A DNA stretch of 64,000 nucleotides. It comes from Laccaria trichodermophora (Eukaryota; Basidiomycota; Agaricomycetes; Agaricales; Hydnangiaceae). This document shows positions 53,720-64,000 of this stretch, piece by piece; position 1 is the first letter of the stretch, and each line of letters opens with the position of its first letter. The DNA is taken from contig JACTVC010000021.1 of NCBI GenBank assembly GCA_018417955.1, positions 682,001 through 746,000 on the forward strand, in the 5' to 3' direction. Under the pieces are notes generated by a model. That model was not told where the DNA came from. It was given only the letters and a program-made list of their open reading frames with translations, and did not search any database. The position numbers and the translations under genes are program-made.

Positions 53720-54930
53720 TCAAGACACGCACAATGGTGATCACTGCGGCGTCGATCACATTCGCTCTCAAGCGCTCACCGGTGCGGTCACCCACCAAAG
53801 GACCCTCCATCGTCATCTTCAAATCCTCCTCAGACGCAGTTAAAATGCATACCTCTACGCCATAACCAACATCCGCCATCGATACTAGTCATTGATCATC
53901 GACATCCTACAAATTTCCTGCTCTTCTTCTCACCGCACCGCCAAGTCCATAGTACCACAGCACCACTACCTTCCATCTACGTCTTCGATGAGTGGTCAGG
54001 TGTTCCCAACGAAATATAAAACGAAATATAAGCTCCCTACAGGCGTAGGAGTAGGTCTTCGCTGGTGCCACCTTCGAGGTCTCTGTCATGACCACCGATT
54101 TGGAGGTACGTGTTCTTTGTTCTTAATTTTGTTTCTACTAAGTGCTAATTGGATACAAAGATCCTTACTAGATACCAACAACCCACCAAACCCACCCCCT
54201 TTCCGCCTCCTGGTCCCTCCGTCAAAACATTCAATGAGGCGGGGTTGGAGCCATAGCTTCCCCGTTCATTCTCTACAACACGACGATTTTTCCTCTAACT
54301 CCGCCAATCGGAGGAGGAGCAGAAATACACGCTTCGATTCGACCTCTAACGGCAATGCGAGAGTCAAAGGCATGATAGTGCGCCTCGAACGATCACCCGA
54401 CCGGCGACGACGATCAAGAGGAAGGAGGTCTACCCCACCGAATAAGAACCTACGACATTCCACGACGACTTATTCCCCAACTAAAGAACCCGCGTTCTAT
54501 CCTTATTCTTGTTCACCCAACAAGACTCAGCGAACACTTCCCTTGCGGGGAACAGTACACGATTTATTCTCTCGTAGCCCTGGTGCTAATACGAGGGAAG
54601 AACCGGAAGGAGAAGGAACCATTAAATCAAGCCCAGCTCCTATCTTACCCGCTGCTGCTTACGCCTGTTCACGCTCTCCAAACCTAACGTGGCGGGCTGT
54701 ATGAGCTCGGATACCAGCACGCGCCTCTCCCTCTACCTGTATCTTCCCTCCCAATGGGATCGTCAGGTCCCATTCCAATTCCAATCTCGATCCCACTAGG
54801 TGTAGGCGGTCCAGGCCAACATGCGCGTCCGCTTCCTCTCCCGCCACATAACGGACAACACCCTTCCCGCAGACCTCCCCAAGAGGTAGGGTGTAGCGAC
54901 GACGGTGACTGATTCTGGGAGTGTCGAAAA
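53720..54930 (+). pseudogene. X-family pseudogene, copy 8 (N-terminal half)
   Basis: Plus-strand X homology from exon 1 (53760-54110, with stops) through the intron (donor GGTACGTG near 54105, acceptor near 54160) and into exon 2. 54240-54700 is open in one frame (SRNTRFDSTSNGNARVKGMI, NKTQRTLPLRGTVHDLF). A stop follows CSRSPNLTWRAV at ~54704 and other frames continue the linker to 54920. There it switches abruptly to a kinase C-terminus. The coiled coil and membrane anchor are absent. Confidence 0.7.
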
Positions 54931-54939
54931 CATTTTACG

Positions 54940-55133
54940 AGTCCTTAAACTTGGACGTTGAACTTGAATTTGGTGATGAGGATGAGAGTGAGGTTCTGGG
55001 CGCCGCTGCGTTCTTGCGCAGATGTTTGATATTGGATCCGAAGATGCGACCGAGTGCACGAGAACTACTACAAGATGGGCGGCTAGTATTGTATATTTTG
55101 GGCCCTAGGAATAAAAATAGTGAGGTCACTTAA
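54940..55133 (+). pseudogene. C-terminal fragment of an SRPK-like kinase
   Basis: The frame gives LELGDEDE-like acidic residues, LGAAAFLRRCLILDPKMRPSARELLQDG, then extra residues to a stop at 55131-55133. It matches exon 7 of the kinase at 39122 (FLRRCLMLDPRMRPSAQELL) with several substitutions. No other kinase exon is nearby. It is fused to the X pseudogene at 54930, marking a rearrangement breakpoint. Confidence 0.75.
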
Positions 55134-55861
55134 GAGAGCAATGAATATGTAGTATAACCAGGCACGGGCTCAGCGCTCAATACTTTCGCATAAGCCCCTT
55201 TGGACTCTATCACGCGCAACTTGAACTTGAAGTTAAAGATAGAAAAGGCTAGTGCAATAACGGCTGCATTTCTGACAGTAGAATGAAGGGAGTGCGGGGG
55301 TACCTAGTGGATACTAGTAGGTGGAAATAGAAGAGGGGTCGTTGAAGAAGCGGCTGGTCCAAGGACGTCGCAACGACCTCAGGACTCTGGAAGAATAACT
55401 TAAGAATAACGTCGTCTGATGACTTGGATGCAATGAATCAAGAGTCCATAGAATGTCGATAGAGGAGCAAGAAAAGGAGAAGCGACCAAGAAAGTGATGA
55501 GGAGGGACGCGGAGTCCCATCAACTTCATCTCCGGAGCGTCCGAGTTCAGGAAGGTGAAATGCCGGAATTTCAATATCGGCCACCCCATTCCGCGAGCCC
55601 GTGGGTTGTCAGAGTAGAGTTTGGAGATAGGGCCCGCTAAAGAGGGAATTCGGATAAAGCCATGGTAGAAAGGTAGATAACTAGTATTGAGACTGATGAG
55701 AAAGCTTGCGGTGGCTCGTGGTTGCGAAATAGGATGACTTGGCTGTCGTGACATGGCGAAGATCTTTTGCCGTGGACCTCTTTAAACATTGGGCAGCACT
55801 TGGTCAATAAAAGTTCATTCGTGCTGGAAGCCCTTCCTTGAGAGATATATTGGTATACCAC
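55134..55861 (-). pseudogene. Z-related 5' fragment, copy 4
   Basis: The minus-strand frames 55861-55637 and 55754-55314 include FKEVHGK, which corresponds to the Z 5' block (PPKEVHGEK / PPKDVHGK) at 47.5, 50.3 and 6.1 kb. The following residues (YHGFIRIPSLAGPI, MGWPILKFRHFTFL) have no counterpart elsewhere in the window. The relation is therefore only partial, and the rest may be an unrelated insert. Confidence 0.35.
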
Positions 55862-56433
55862 TGCTTTTAGAGCTCTGATGCTTACGGCTCGGCTGGCTTT
55901 ATTGGGGAAGACGAACGGAACTGGACCTCCACAACGATTTTTAATGGATCTAGAGAATACTTGTGATCGGCGCGCGTCCGCAAAGAGGTGCGGCCGACGA
56001 CCGTCTTCAACTTTGTCGGAAAAATCACAATTAGCATATGAGTCATTGCGGCAGCTGATGAAATTATGAGTCTTGATCAGTCTCCGAGAGCAGACATATT
56101 ACTATGATATCAGGACATGTAACTTTGCGCTAAGTGCTGATATATATAAGAAGTATTGAGAGGTTTCCGCAGACGAACACATCAGAATTTATTAAATTGT
56201 ATCACTCTACACTAATCTCGGGTATTCCTCCATAGGTCCTGTTACTTATGTAGATGATTCACATATAAATAAAGTAATAGAGATTGAAGCAATTGGGCAC
56301 GTAAAAATGTAAGCATGCTATAGCGTGGTTACGGATCGATTTTCGGTAGCAAGTGGCGTGAATACGAAGCGGGACATGAGTGAACATATTCAATGAAACT
56401 CGACATTTACAGGTATATTTAGTATGTACTGGA
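55862..56433. other. Mobile-element fragment, inverted copy of 24.84-25.05 kb
   Basis: 56020-56240 matches 24841-25045 in reverse orientation. Conserved pieces include ATTAGCATATGAGTCATT, GAGAGGTTTCCGC and CTAATCTCGGGTA. A short AT-rich promoter-like TATATATAAG occurs at 56141. No gene is supported. Confidence 0.45.
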
Positions 56434-57779
56434 TCATGGCCTTCGTCTGATTTCCTGGAGAAGCTCTTGCATCGAATTGTTTAGGTCTTCTCTACCCTCC
56501 CTTGCTTCGGCGGCCATCTGTTCAAGGCTCTCCTTAACGCCGGTAATCTCATCTCGCACCCATCTAATATCATCTTTATCAAGAGCAAGACGCTGTTTTT
56601 TCAATGGGCGTCCTTCGGGAATGTCTTGAAGTTCTGAGTCCTGCTTCAATGGGGATTTGGTTTGATGAGAAGGAGCCTGGGATTACAACTATGATTAGCA
56701 TGGCTACCTGAAATGAGTATATGGCGTTACCTGTCCATGCTGTCCTGCACCAACCATATTGAGGATGTTGGCCCGTCCAAGTCCGGTGTTCGGCTTTCGA
56801 TCACGCCGTGATCGAAGAGGAATGTTGTGCGATACTCTCTGCGTTGGCGAGGCAGGAGGTGTATTGATTCGTTCTTTATCAGGTGATGAGTATGATAGTT
56901 CGACTTCAGCGCTGTTTTGAGTTTGCTGACCTGTCTTGGAATGGCGTGAACGAGGATGAGCAGAAACGGAGGGGGCAGGGTCTGTGCTTTTCTCCTCCAG
57001 ACAAGGTGGGAAGTACCAAATGTCTTCATCGGAATTATCTGGCCTGGGTTGGCTGCATAAGAGCGAGATGTGATGTTGAGGGTTATTGCGATCCATTTGG
57101 AGGAACTGCTCACCGTCTCAACTGTTTATATGTTTGGTCGGCTCAGGAGTGGGGCATGACGCAAACCTTTCTGATCTGTGGAGTGCACAAACATAGACGT
57201 CACTCGGAATTATCGCCCGGAAACTGATGCTTGAACGCCGTGTCCTTTGTAGCGAACGTCGGCGCAACCATTGACTGTTTTGGATCTGCCACAGCACGAT
57301 TGATGTCGATTCGCGCATTCAGAAACTTGAGAATTGGTCAGATTGTGCGATACGATGATGGCCAGGTTCCAAAAAGACAAAACCAAACAGATCAACAAAA
57401 CCAAGCAGTAATTAGTTTTGCAGACTCCGTTGTCCGAACCATGTTCTCAACTTTCTACTTACATGCCTTTTAACTCAATCAAAGACCATCCTTCTTGTGG
57501 ACGACTGGTGATATCATCAACGAAACTTGCCATCCTCGCATCACCCGGATAATTGCGCGAATTTGAAGGTTGGCGCTCATTCCATCCGAGATCGTGCGTA
57601 ATCCTTCTATACCCCTCGACAATAGCTAACGTATCAAACAGGGCTGATCTGTTACTCCAGAAGACTACACCTCCCTCTGGGGGTGGGTCACCTTTTTCTG
57701 GGTCAAACCCCTTGTCGACTTGGGAAGGGATAATACCGTGAATGAGAGCGATGTGTGGAACCTCAGCCCAACGATGCAA
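56434..57779 (-). CDS. Uncharacterised multi-exon gene, possibly transposon-associated
   Basis: Four blocks of protein-like sequence lie in order on the minus strand. 57779-57459 encodes GFDPEKGDPPPEGGVVFWSN, SALFDTLAIVEGYRRITHDLGW and FVDDITSRPQEGWSLI. 57330-57180 encodes ARIDINRAVADP. 57096-56730 encodes a Ser/Pro/Arg-rich part ending RRDRKPNTGLGRANILNMVG. 56649-56434 encodes KKQRLALDKDDIRWVRDEIT and a Glu/Arg helix ending EIRRRP-stop. Several donors and acceptors fit (for example after GAGQHGQ), but I could not build one unbroken model. The family is not recognised. It is bounded by element-like sequence at 56.2 kb and a transporter fragment at 57.78 kb, so it may be cargo of a mobile element. 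Confidence 0.35.
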
Positions 57780-58340
57780 TCACGCCCAATCTTCATCAAG
57801 TTCAGCGCAATTGCACAGTCAACGCTCCTACGCCGCCTTTGGACCGCCAACTCGCTTGATTTAATGTACGCTACCCTTCTCTTTTCAAATCTTCGCCGCT
57901 AACCTTGCGACAGCCTCGATTTCTGCTTAACGTTTGTAAGCGTAGTGTTCAACTACGCCGGCCCCTTCTTCCTCAAGTAAGTACACCTGGTACTCCTCTT
58001 ATCCTTCCCCTCTGATAATCTACCCAAGACTAATTCTCGACGCCATCGACTTGGAACACCCTATGCCTGAAAGCCAAACCCGGGCGTACATCTACGCCTT
58101 CCTGGCGTTCACGTGCACACTTCTGAAAGCCCAGGCTGATGTACAGCACCTGTGGTTTGGCCGACGCGCGTCCACGAGGATTCGATCGGAGCTTATGGCG
58201 GCGATATATGACAAGGCGTTGAAGATGCGAGTTACAGTCATGGTACGCGGGATGTTGAAAGTGTGGTGGGTTTGGTGCGCTGCTGGTGGAGAGATATCAT
58301 CGTACGTGGTTTTGCTTGTGGAACCACTCCAGTTTTGAAG
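57780..58340 (+). pseudogene. ABCC-type ABC transporter fragment
   Basis: Plus-strand exons give RRLWTANSLDLM, then FVSVVFNYAGPFFLK after an intron, then ILDAIDLEHPMPESQTRAYIY and QADVQHLWFGRRAS / RIRSELMAAIYDKALK. This is the first transmembrane domain of a fungal multidrug-resistance-type ABCC transporter. Introns of ~50 bp separate the pieces. After KALK the homology is lost, and no nucleotide-binding domain (Walker A, LSGGQ) is found. It is a remnant of a gene that would be about 1400-1500 aa. Confidence 0.72.
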
Positions 58341-58938
58341 TTTGGACAGGTCAACCCCAGGTTTCCTCTATGTGATGGTTGACCGGGACCTGCTGTTGCA
58401 GATGGCGGATCAGCTTGTGTGGGGAATCATACGGAGCTGCTATCAACCGGCTCTCTCTCCATCGATGCCTTCGGCTTCCCCGGATTTCCATTGCGACAAA
58501 TGTCGTTATCCTCTTTTCTCTGCATCTACATCGGCTACGCCCTCTCCCTCAACCTTCAGCCTCCCTCCCTTCTCCGAACATTTGCGGTCAAAAGAGTACA
58601 TGATTGCAACTGCTTTCTGGAACACACGCACATTGGAGATTTTTCACGACAACTATCTCCCAACATCGCCCAAGCCCCTGTGCCCCTTCATCCGCCCATT
58701 CAACGCTTCCACCTCTCCCGTGTTCTTTGACCATAAAAGGTTGATTTTCGGCAACCAACAAAGCACTTTCTCCGTTCTTGTCCTCAACCGCCCAATTTGT
58801 GGTTTGTATATGACATCATGAGGAAGAGTCGAGGTCAATAGGCAGCAGCGGCTGAATACGCGACGGATAGACACCCATGAAACTGCTAAAGCGTTCGGGA
58901 TCAAGGCTATCTACATTTATGTCAAGGCTACAGTATAT
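58341..58938. other. Unassigned stretch between ABCC fragment and Plavaka stop
   Basis: Overlapping open frames at 58342-58821 and 58419-58730 have no recognisable domain. A small part (ADQLVWGIIRS) might be continuing transporter sequence. Probably 3' flank of the Plavaka gene plus debris. Confidence 0.3.
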
Positions 58939-61900
58939 TCAAATGTTTTCTCGGAGAAAGATATCAGGCTCGATGCAGTCAATAAAATAATAGAACTTTT
59001 CTTCTGCTCGCTCGCTCACTGGACAGACAAGAGCACCACGAACTAGGTAATCCATACGAACCAAGGTGGTGTCTGGCTCCTCATAGAGCACTCTGCATCC
59101 ATCCCACACCGTCCTCGGCTTCCACTGACTGCGAGAGAAACGGTGAACAAGGGCTAAATCCAGTGTCTTCCCAGATGGAAGCCAACAACGAAACAGATCA
59201 CAGAGTCGAGCAACGCTGAGTTTTGGTGCATCATCATGAATGATAACACAATCAAAGCGATGGCGTCCGTGGAAATCTGGGTTGCAACGCATGATATCTG
59301 TTCCTTCAGTCCAATCTTCCACCGACTGATACTTGAGTACGACACATTTATACCTTCGTACCTGTGTGAGATAACAATTCATCTGAGCCATAACTCGGGA
59401 TTGACATCTGGGAAGTTATAGGCTCACGTAGATGTCATCTTCGAATCCCATCTGAACTGCTTCCTCGGGCATGTTAAAGGCAATGAAATCTCGCAATCTT
59501 TCATCGAGAGAACGATATCGGTGGTTGTCCTTGGCAAGGTTGACAGCCACAACACGAAGGTTCATCTTCTTTCCCTCTGGTGATCCAAACCGCCAGGTCG
59601 TAGAGCTTTCTGACTCCAAATCGAACACTTCTCTTTCGTTGATGTCCTCCGCCGACTCAAGGTTCAGACACGCCTTTTTGTCATTATCTATGGCCATGCG
59701 TATCCGAGCAATGGCCTCCTGTTTCTCATCGATGATACACATCTAACAGAAGCCATCAATTAAACGTGCATAAGTAAATATCCATGATAAGCGTTACCTG
59801 ATGCTCTGCTTCTTTCATATTTGTCTGGCCAAAAGACTGTGCCGCTTCTTGCTGAAATCCTTCACCGTAACGAGTTGAGAAGTTGTCAACTGTTCCCTTC
59901 TCGCGTATGTCTTGAGGTACGTGACTGCAAGCATGTTGCTTTAGAAAGTTAAAGCTCTTGCCATATTCCTGCTCGACAGCCTATGGAGAAACGCTGCGTT
60001 ATTATGGCCTTCAAAAACGAGAACAATTTGTGTGACTGACAGCACAGCATTTCTGGTAGATGGACAAGGCTTGCTGAAGCCTTTCCAGTCGGCTTTCAGT
60101 CATGCATCGAAGGCCAACAAGTATTCGAAAACGGAGATAAGCACGAATGCAATGCACTAGTACCGAATTTTTTGGAAGGAAATCCACGATACATGGCAGA
60201 ATGCACTACAGTGAGCGGAAATTCAACGATGTGCTAACTTGTCAAAAATTTGAAGCGTACCTTGAGAATGTCATAGAATGCCTGCCCGTCTGTAAAATGA
60301 GTGGTGGTGACGTGATTGAAATGTTTAAGACCACTCCAGCGAGGAAATATTGCCATTCTAGGGGTCGTTAGTGATAATCTTGGTCGAAATGTGAGAAATT
60401 CAGATGGTTACCGTTCTGTTACTTTTCCTTTGGCACTATGTTCCTCCAGAACGTCAAGCAACAGTGGCCACAAATGTTTTCCCCATTTTCCCAAGTCGTC
60501 TGAGTGTAGGGTATCATATGAATACGCCTTGTAGGGATCAGAAAATCGAAAATCCCAAAGGAAGTGCTATAAGAGTGGTAGTTGAAGGAGATGAACGGAA
60601 ATCAGTGATCAAGAACTTGAAGGCTTACCTCAATGTTGTGCATACCATTATCCTTGAGAATTTTCTCCTTCGCGGCCTTGGTTTTTGCCTTTGAGGCTTC
60701 TGTAAGTACTGCTCGCATGGACTGCGGCGTACGTAGCTCGAAATTACCCAAGATGTTATGCAGATCTGATTGAGCGACAAGGCATTTAGGACATGGATGA
60801 TGAGCTGATGCAGCCCGGCAGCCACAGAAATATGCCGCTTCCTCTGCGTCCTGTGATTCAATGAGAATTCCTGGGTGAAGGACCCGGTTTAAGCCATCCG
60901 CGCAACAGTGAGCTTCACCATGTTGCGAACGTTGCTTCAAGTTTCGGAACACTTTCTTTAAAACCTTTTGATATATTTCCCGCTTGAAGTGTGCAAATTC
61001 CTCCTTCTCTGCTGCAGAGCGACTGGTTGGATCTGATGGATCCTCGATCTATACCCAGCTCACATGAGAATTTATTTGTGAACAAGCGCTTATGACTTAC
61101 GACAGGCATGTATCCGATAAGAACACCACCTCCATTCCCAGACGCATTCCGTATTTGGCGTGGAAGCCATGCAGGCCGTAATAGCATGGGATATTTCTTT
61201 ACACGCCGCGTAACCAGGCCCTTGTCGAGCCAGAAATGGAGCGGAAGAAATGAATGAGGAAATATATCCCAATCTGGAAGCTCAGACTTGAAGGAAAAAA
61301 ATAAGGACAGTATATCGGTCGGCAGATATATGTGGACCCACATCGACATTCCACCATATACCAGCTGTGTTTGGTTCGTCATAAATTCGTTCTTCAAAGT
61401 TGCCGGCACAGTAATACTTCTGGACCGCATTCCACATGGCCATTGGCGCTAAGGACTCGTCTTGGATAATCGATAAGATCCATTCCCATGGATCTCGATA
61501 TTCAAAGGCAAATATATATTCTTTACCCTGGTATAATGCAGTCACAACGTCATGCTTGAACTATCAAAAGTCATCAGAAGCGATAAGCAATGGCCGCGTG
61601 GATTCAATAGTTAATTTCTGCCCACCTGAACAAAGTATTTACGAGCCTTGGAAAGGACATTGTCCATTTCCGTAAAGTTCTTAATAGTAAGATGGCTTCC
61701 TTCCGCCCAATTGGAATTGAGGCCAGCTAGTTGCTTGTTGACGATCCACTTGGGTAACAAACCCATTATAGCCGTCTCTGTGTATTCAAAATCAGCAAGG
61801 TTTTTGAATGGAGCCCAAGGATGAGGCTCGGGCTGGGGCATGTAAGTCGGACATTCCGAATGAGAAACTGGGTTTGCGTGATTCAGGGCAATTATCTTTG

Positions 61901-62372
61901 TGGTCGGATCCCGTGAATGAGGATGCGGAATAATTTTAATGTATTCCTGTGGTAGATGGGGTCCGTACATGGTCTCACGGCCTGCCGAATTCCAAGTAAT
62001 AATTCTGAAAAAGCATCAAAGAAGGAAAGGAGCGAGCATACCATTAGTAGGCTCTTGAGTATTCAACTCTGGTGACGGATAATCGACGTCCATGGGCACT
62101 TCAACAAATTCATTGTTGGCACCAAAATCCACGCGAGAACTTAAGGGTATTGCTGGCGAGGTCAATGGTGTCGCGTCGGCTTGAATTTCATTGGGATTTG
62201 AATGTGTGCGCTCCCGAAGTTCTTTCCTGATCATCGAAGTTTTCTTACACCAAGCTTCATGCTTATCGAAACCTCGCGCACTTCGATGGGTCTTGCAATA
62301 GCGGCATTTCCGCTCAAGCCTCTCAACTTGGAGCTTCCCGGACTTCGTAGAATGTGTTGAACGACGTGGCAT
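58939..62372 (-). CDS. Plavaka-family DNA transposase (apparently intact)
   Basis: Eleven exons join in phase to 956 aa: 62372-62042, 61981-61626, 61560-61342, 61286-61101, 61048-60629, 60566-60412, 60357-60261, 60205-60041, 59980-59798, 59742-59428 and 59382-58939. All introns are GT-AG and 45-75 bp. Residues ~23-42 form an N-terminal Cys/His finger (C-x2-C-x11-H-x3-C). Family hallmarks follow: PWAPFKNLADFEYTET, FEYRDPWEWILSIIQD, FWLDKGLVT, GNGGGVLIGYMP, a Cys pair in HHPCPKCLV, SDPYKAYSYDTLHSDD and RWSGLKHFNHV. The end has VLKYQSVEDWTEG with DIMRCNPDFHGR. Plavaka proteins are CACTA-related DDE-type transposases common in Agaricomycetes; they act in the nucleus on element ends. It is divergent from the partner gene at 62591. 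Terminal repeats were not identified. Confidence 0.9.
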
Positions 62373-62590
62373 TGGTAGGAAAATTCGTACAAGTCGACTT
62401 AGAGAAGGAAGCCGACACCACGGCCCCACTGATTATTCAGTTGGCATAATGCGTCACTTTGCGTCATTTTATTGGAAGTTCACAGGTACAAACTGTCAAG
62501 GTGGAGCAGCCCCACAAATTTTGAGATGCTGGAATATATAAAGGGGACCTTTGAGCAAAACAACAACCCAATCGATTCTACTCACTCACA
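62373..62590. promoter_or_regulatory. Divergent promoter of the Plavaka transposase and its partner gene
   Basis: 218 bp separate the two ATGs. AATATATAAAGGGG near 62532 is a TATA-like box about 60 bp before the partner ATG. Much of the region recurs near 24530-24620 beside the partner-gene remnant (GTGGGGCTGCTCCACCTGTGA-type and ATAATGCGTCA blocks), so the intergenic part belongs to the element. Confidence 0.55.
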
Positions 62591-64000
62591 ATGACACCAC
62601 GGGCGCAGTCGCATGATCATTCCAACTCCCCAGCCCCCTCGAATTCCGAGAACGTGCCGGTGCTCAGCATGGACACTTCCCGAGCCGACTTGTTCAAGGT
62701 GACTCTGATAGTTGCATGACTCTTGCGCGGCGTTGAACTGACATCATGTGATCGCGTCTCGGAGATTGCCCGGCAGTACGAAGTTGACAAGAACGCTGCC
62801 CAAGCCAAATTGGATCGTCTCAGTCGCAAGTTTGCGGATATCACCAACGACGAGGACGACAACTCCAGCCATCAGCCCAAACGTCGCCGAACTCGCCATG
62901 AGTCTCCGCCTGTGGATCCGGATGATGAAATAGACGCTACCAATCGCACCATCGCTGACGAACGTTTTGTCTACCAAGCTGGACACAAATTCTTCCTTAT
63001 CTGCGCTCCATGGATTCGATCAGGAGAAGATCTCTTTGATACTGACATCGACGAGCACTACAATGCGGCCGAGAGATTTGAGAACGACAAGAAGAAGGTG
63101 CAGGGTCAAATCCACGAGATTCTCGACCTTCTCCAGGAGAAGATTGAGCAGGATGCCTTGTGTCAGAGGTGGCTCAGACGACAGGTCAGTTCCGTTCGTA
63201 TTTTGTAACTTTATACTCACTTGTGTCTAGTTTATGAACGGCCTCAAAGCACAAAGATACAATACTGCCACCCGAATCCGCCACTCCTGCGCGTCGATCC
63301 TCGGTGCCTCCGAGACTGATCTCCTCCAAGCAGACATCAGGAAGGCCAAGTTTCGTGAGGACATCGGATGGGTGAGCGAGACTGGACAGTATTCAAGCAT
63401 CGATGTTCCGATCCTTCATAAGGATTGGCATGGTGGGTACTCGCTTTCTTCCGTCTTTCTCAATCCTAAGCTTATGGGGGTGAGTCTCGAGTTCATTTCT
63501 CATACTTATGTTTAGGGGAACTCATTCTTGATTCAGATCTACATCGCCCTCATTCGTGGGCCCATCGCTGGAAAACATTTTATGAACGGCCAATCACTTC
63601 ATCCCCAAACCGAGACGATGGCTCATATTCATAACATACGCAACATCACACCCGGTGCTATTGCTACGTGTGGTATACTGGTACGTCACTTTTACATATT
63701 TTACATCATCCATAACATCCTTCCTTAGGCTCGCTGGGCTCTTTCGAGTGACGACGCTCTTCAGGAGGTGGGCTCGAACACTGGTATACGTTATTTCAAC
63801 GACTTCGAGGAATACCTAACGATTCTCGAGACTGGCCTTCAACAAAGGAAGAAGAGTGTTCTCAACATCATCAAGCAGTGGGACGAGAAGATATTCCCGA
63901 ACTCCGAATCAAGTCTTGTAATTGGGGTCAAGAACGACGAGAGCTGTGGCTTGAAAAGGGCAATGGAACTCTTAGCTGCTGATTCAGAAGAGGAAGAAGA
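62591..64000 (+). CDS. Plavaka partner protein, unknown function (runs off the window)
   Basis: Exons 62591-62698, 62765-63184, 63231-63479, 63537-63680 and 63729-beyond 64000 are in phase with clean GT-AG introns, giving at least 396 aa with no stop. The N-terminus is Asn/Ser/Pro-rich. Residues ~37-75 form a helix with KLDRLSRKF followed by an acidic NDEDDN stretch and KRRR, a possible nuclear signal. Then come a helical region (HKFFLICAPWIRSGEDLF), a coiled coil (VQGQIHEILDLLQEKIEQ), SCASILGASETDLLQADIRK, and IRGPIAGKHFMNGQSL followed by ATCGILARWALSSDDALQE. The end in the window is acidic. No known domain is recognised. The divergent layout and its co-occurrence as a remnant at 24.1-24.6 kb suggest it travels with the transposon. 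Confidence 0.75.

Overview
The window looks like an accessory, repeat-rich region of a basidiomycete nuclear genome, most likely an Agaricomycete. The evidence is compact multi-exon genes with introns of about 35-85 bp, an Agaricomycete-type SRPK-like kinase, a Plavaka DNA transposon with a divergent partner gene, a Ngaro-type tyrosine-recombinase retrotransposon, and remnants of fungal aldo-keto reductase, BTB, A1 aspartic peptidase and ABCC transporter genes. I saw no bacterial operon structure, no convincing tRNA or rRNA, and no CRISPR array. Family assignments are by eye from motifs; no database search was possible.

Layout. Most of the window is a local array of three duplicated gene families, called X, Y and Z here. 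X encodes a SAM domain, low-complexity linkers, a long coiled coil and a C-terminal membrane anchor. Its only fully intact copy is 42001-45024 (+); other copies are frameshifted or truncated. Y is a 7-exon gene for a protein of about 380-390 aa with two related ~150-residue repeats and a short C-terminal domain. Copies at 13043 (+), 45367-46884 (-) and 48201-49680 (-) read through completely, 29323 (+) is nearly intact, and 34048 (+) and 51690-53193 (-) are broken. Z is an unrecognised, decayed multi-exon gene at 3062-6330 and 25685-28650 with scraps elsewhere. Left of about 38 kb X is on the minus strand and Y on the plus strand; right of about 42 kb both are flipped. The array is therefore roughly mirror-symmetric about an intact SRPK-like kinase gene (39122-40791, -). 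X and Y face each other tail to tail across a short 3' region with a conserved hairpin.

Mobile elements. A complete Ngaro-like element (6864-12596) carries ORF1 (Gag-like, zinc finger), RT/RNase H and a tyrosine recombinase between split direct repeats A1...B1-A2...B2. It sits between an X fragment and a Y gene, and a paralogous unoccupied site survives near 28755. At the right end an apparently intact Plavaka transposase (58939-62372, 11 exons, 956 aa) is divergently paired with an unknown gene (62591 to beyond the window end). A degraded copy of the start of that partner, with an expanded internal repeat, lies at 24085-24620. A Helitron-like 3' end is at 22207-22237.

Other stretches. 17.8-25.7 kb holds decayed host genes (BTB, aldo-keto reductase, aspartic peptidase) mixed with mobile-element fragments. 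54.9-58.9 kb is a mosaic of kinase, Z, mobile-element and ABCC transporter fragments. The probable working genes are few: the kinase, X at 42001, three or four Y copies, the Ngaro ORFs, and the Plavaka pair.
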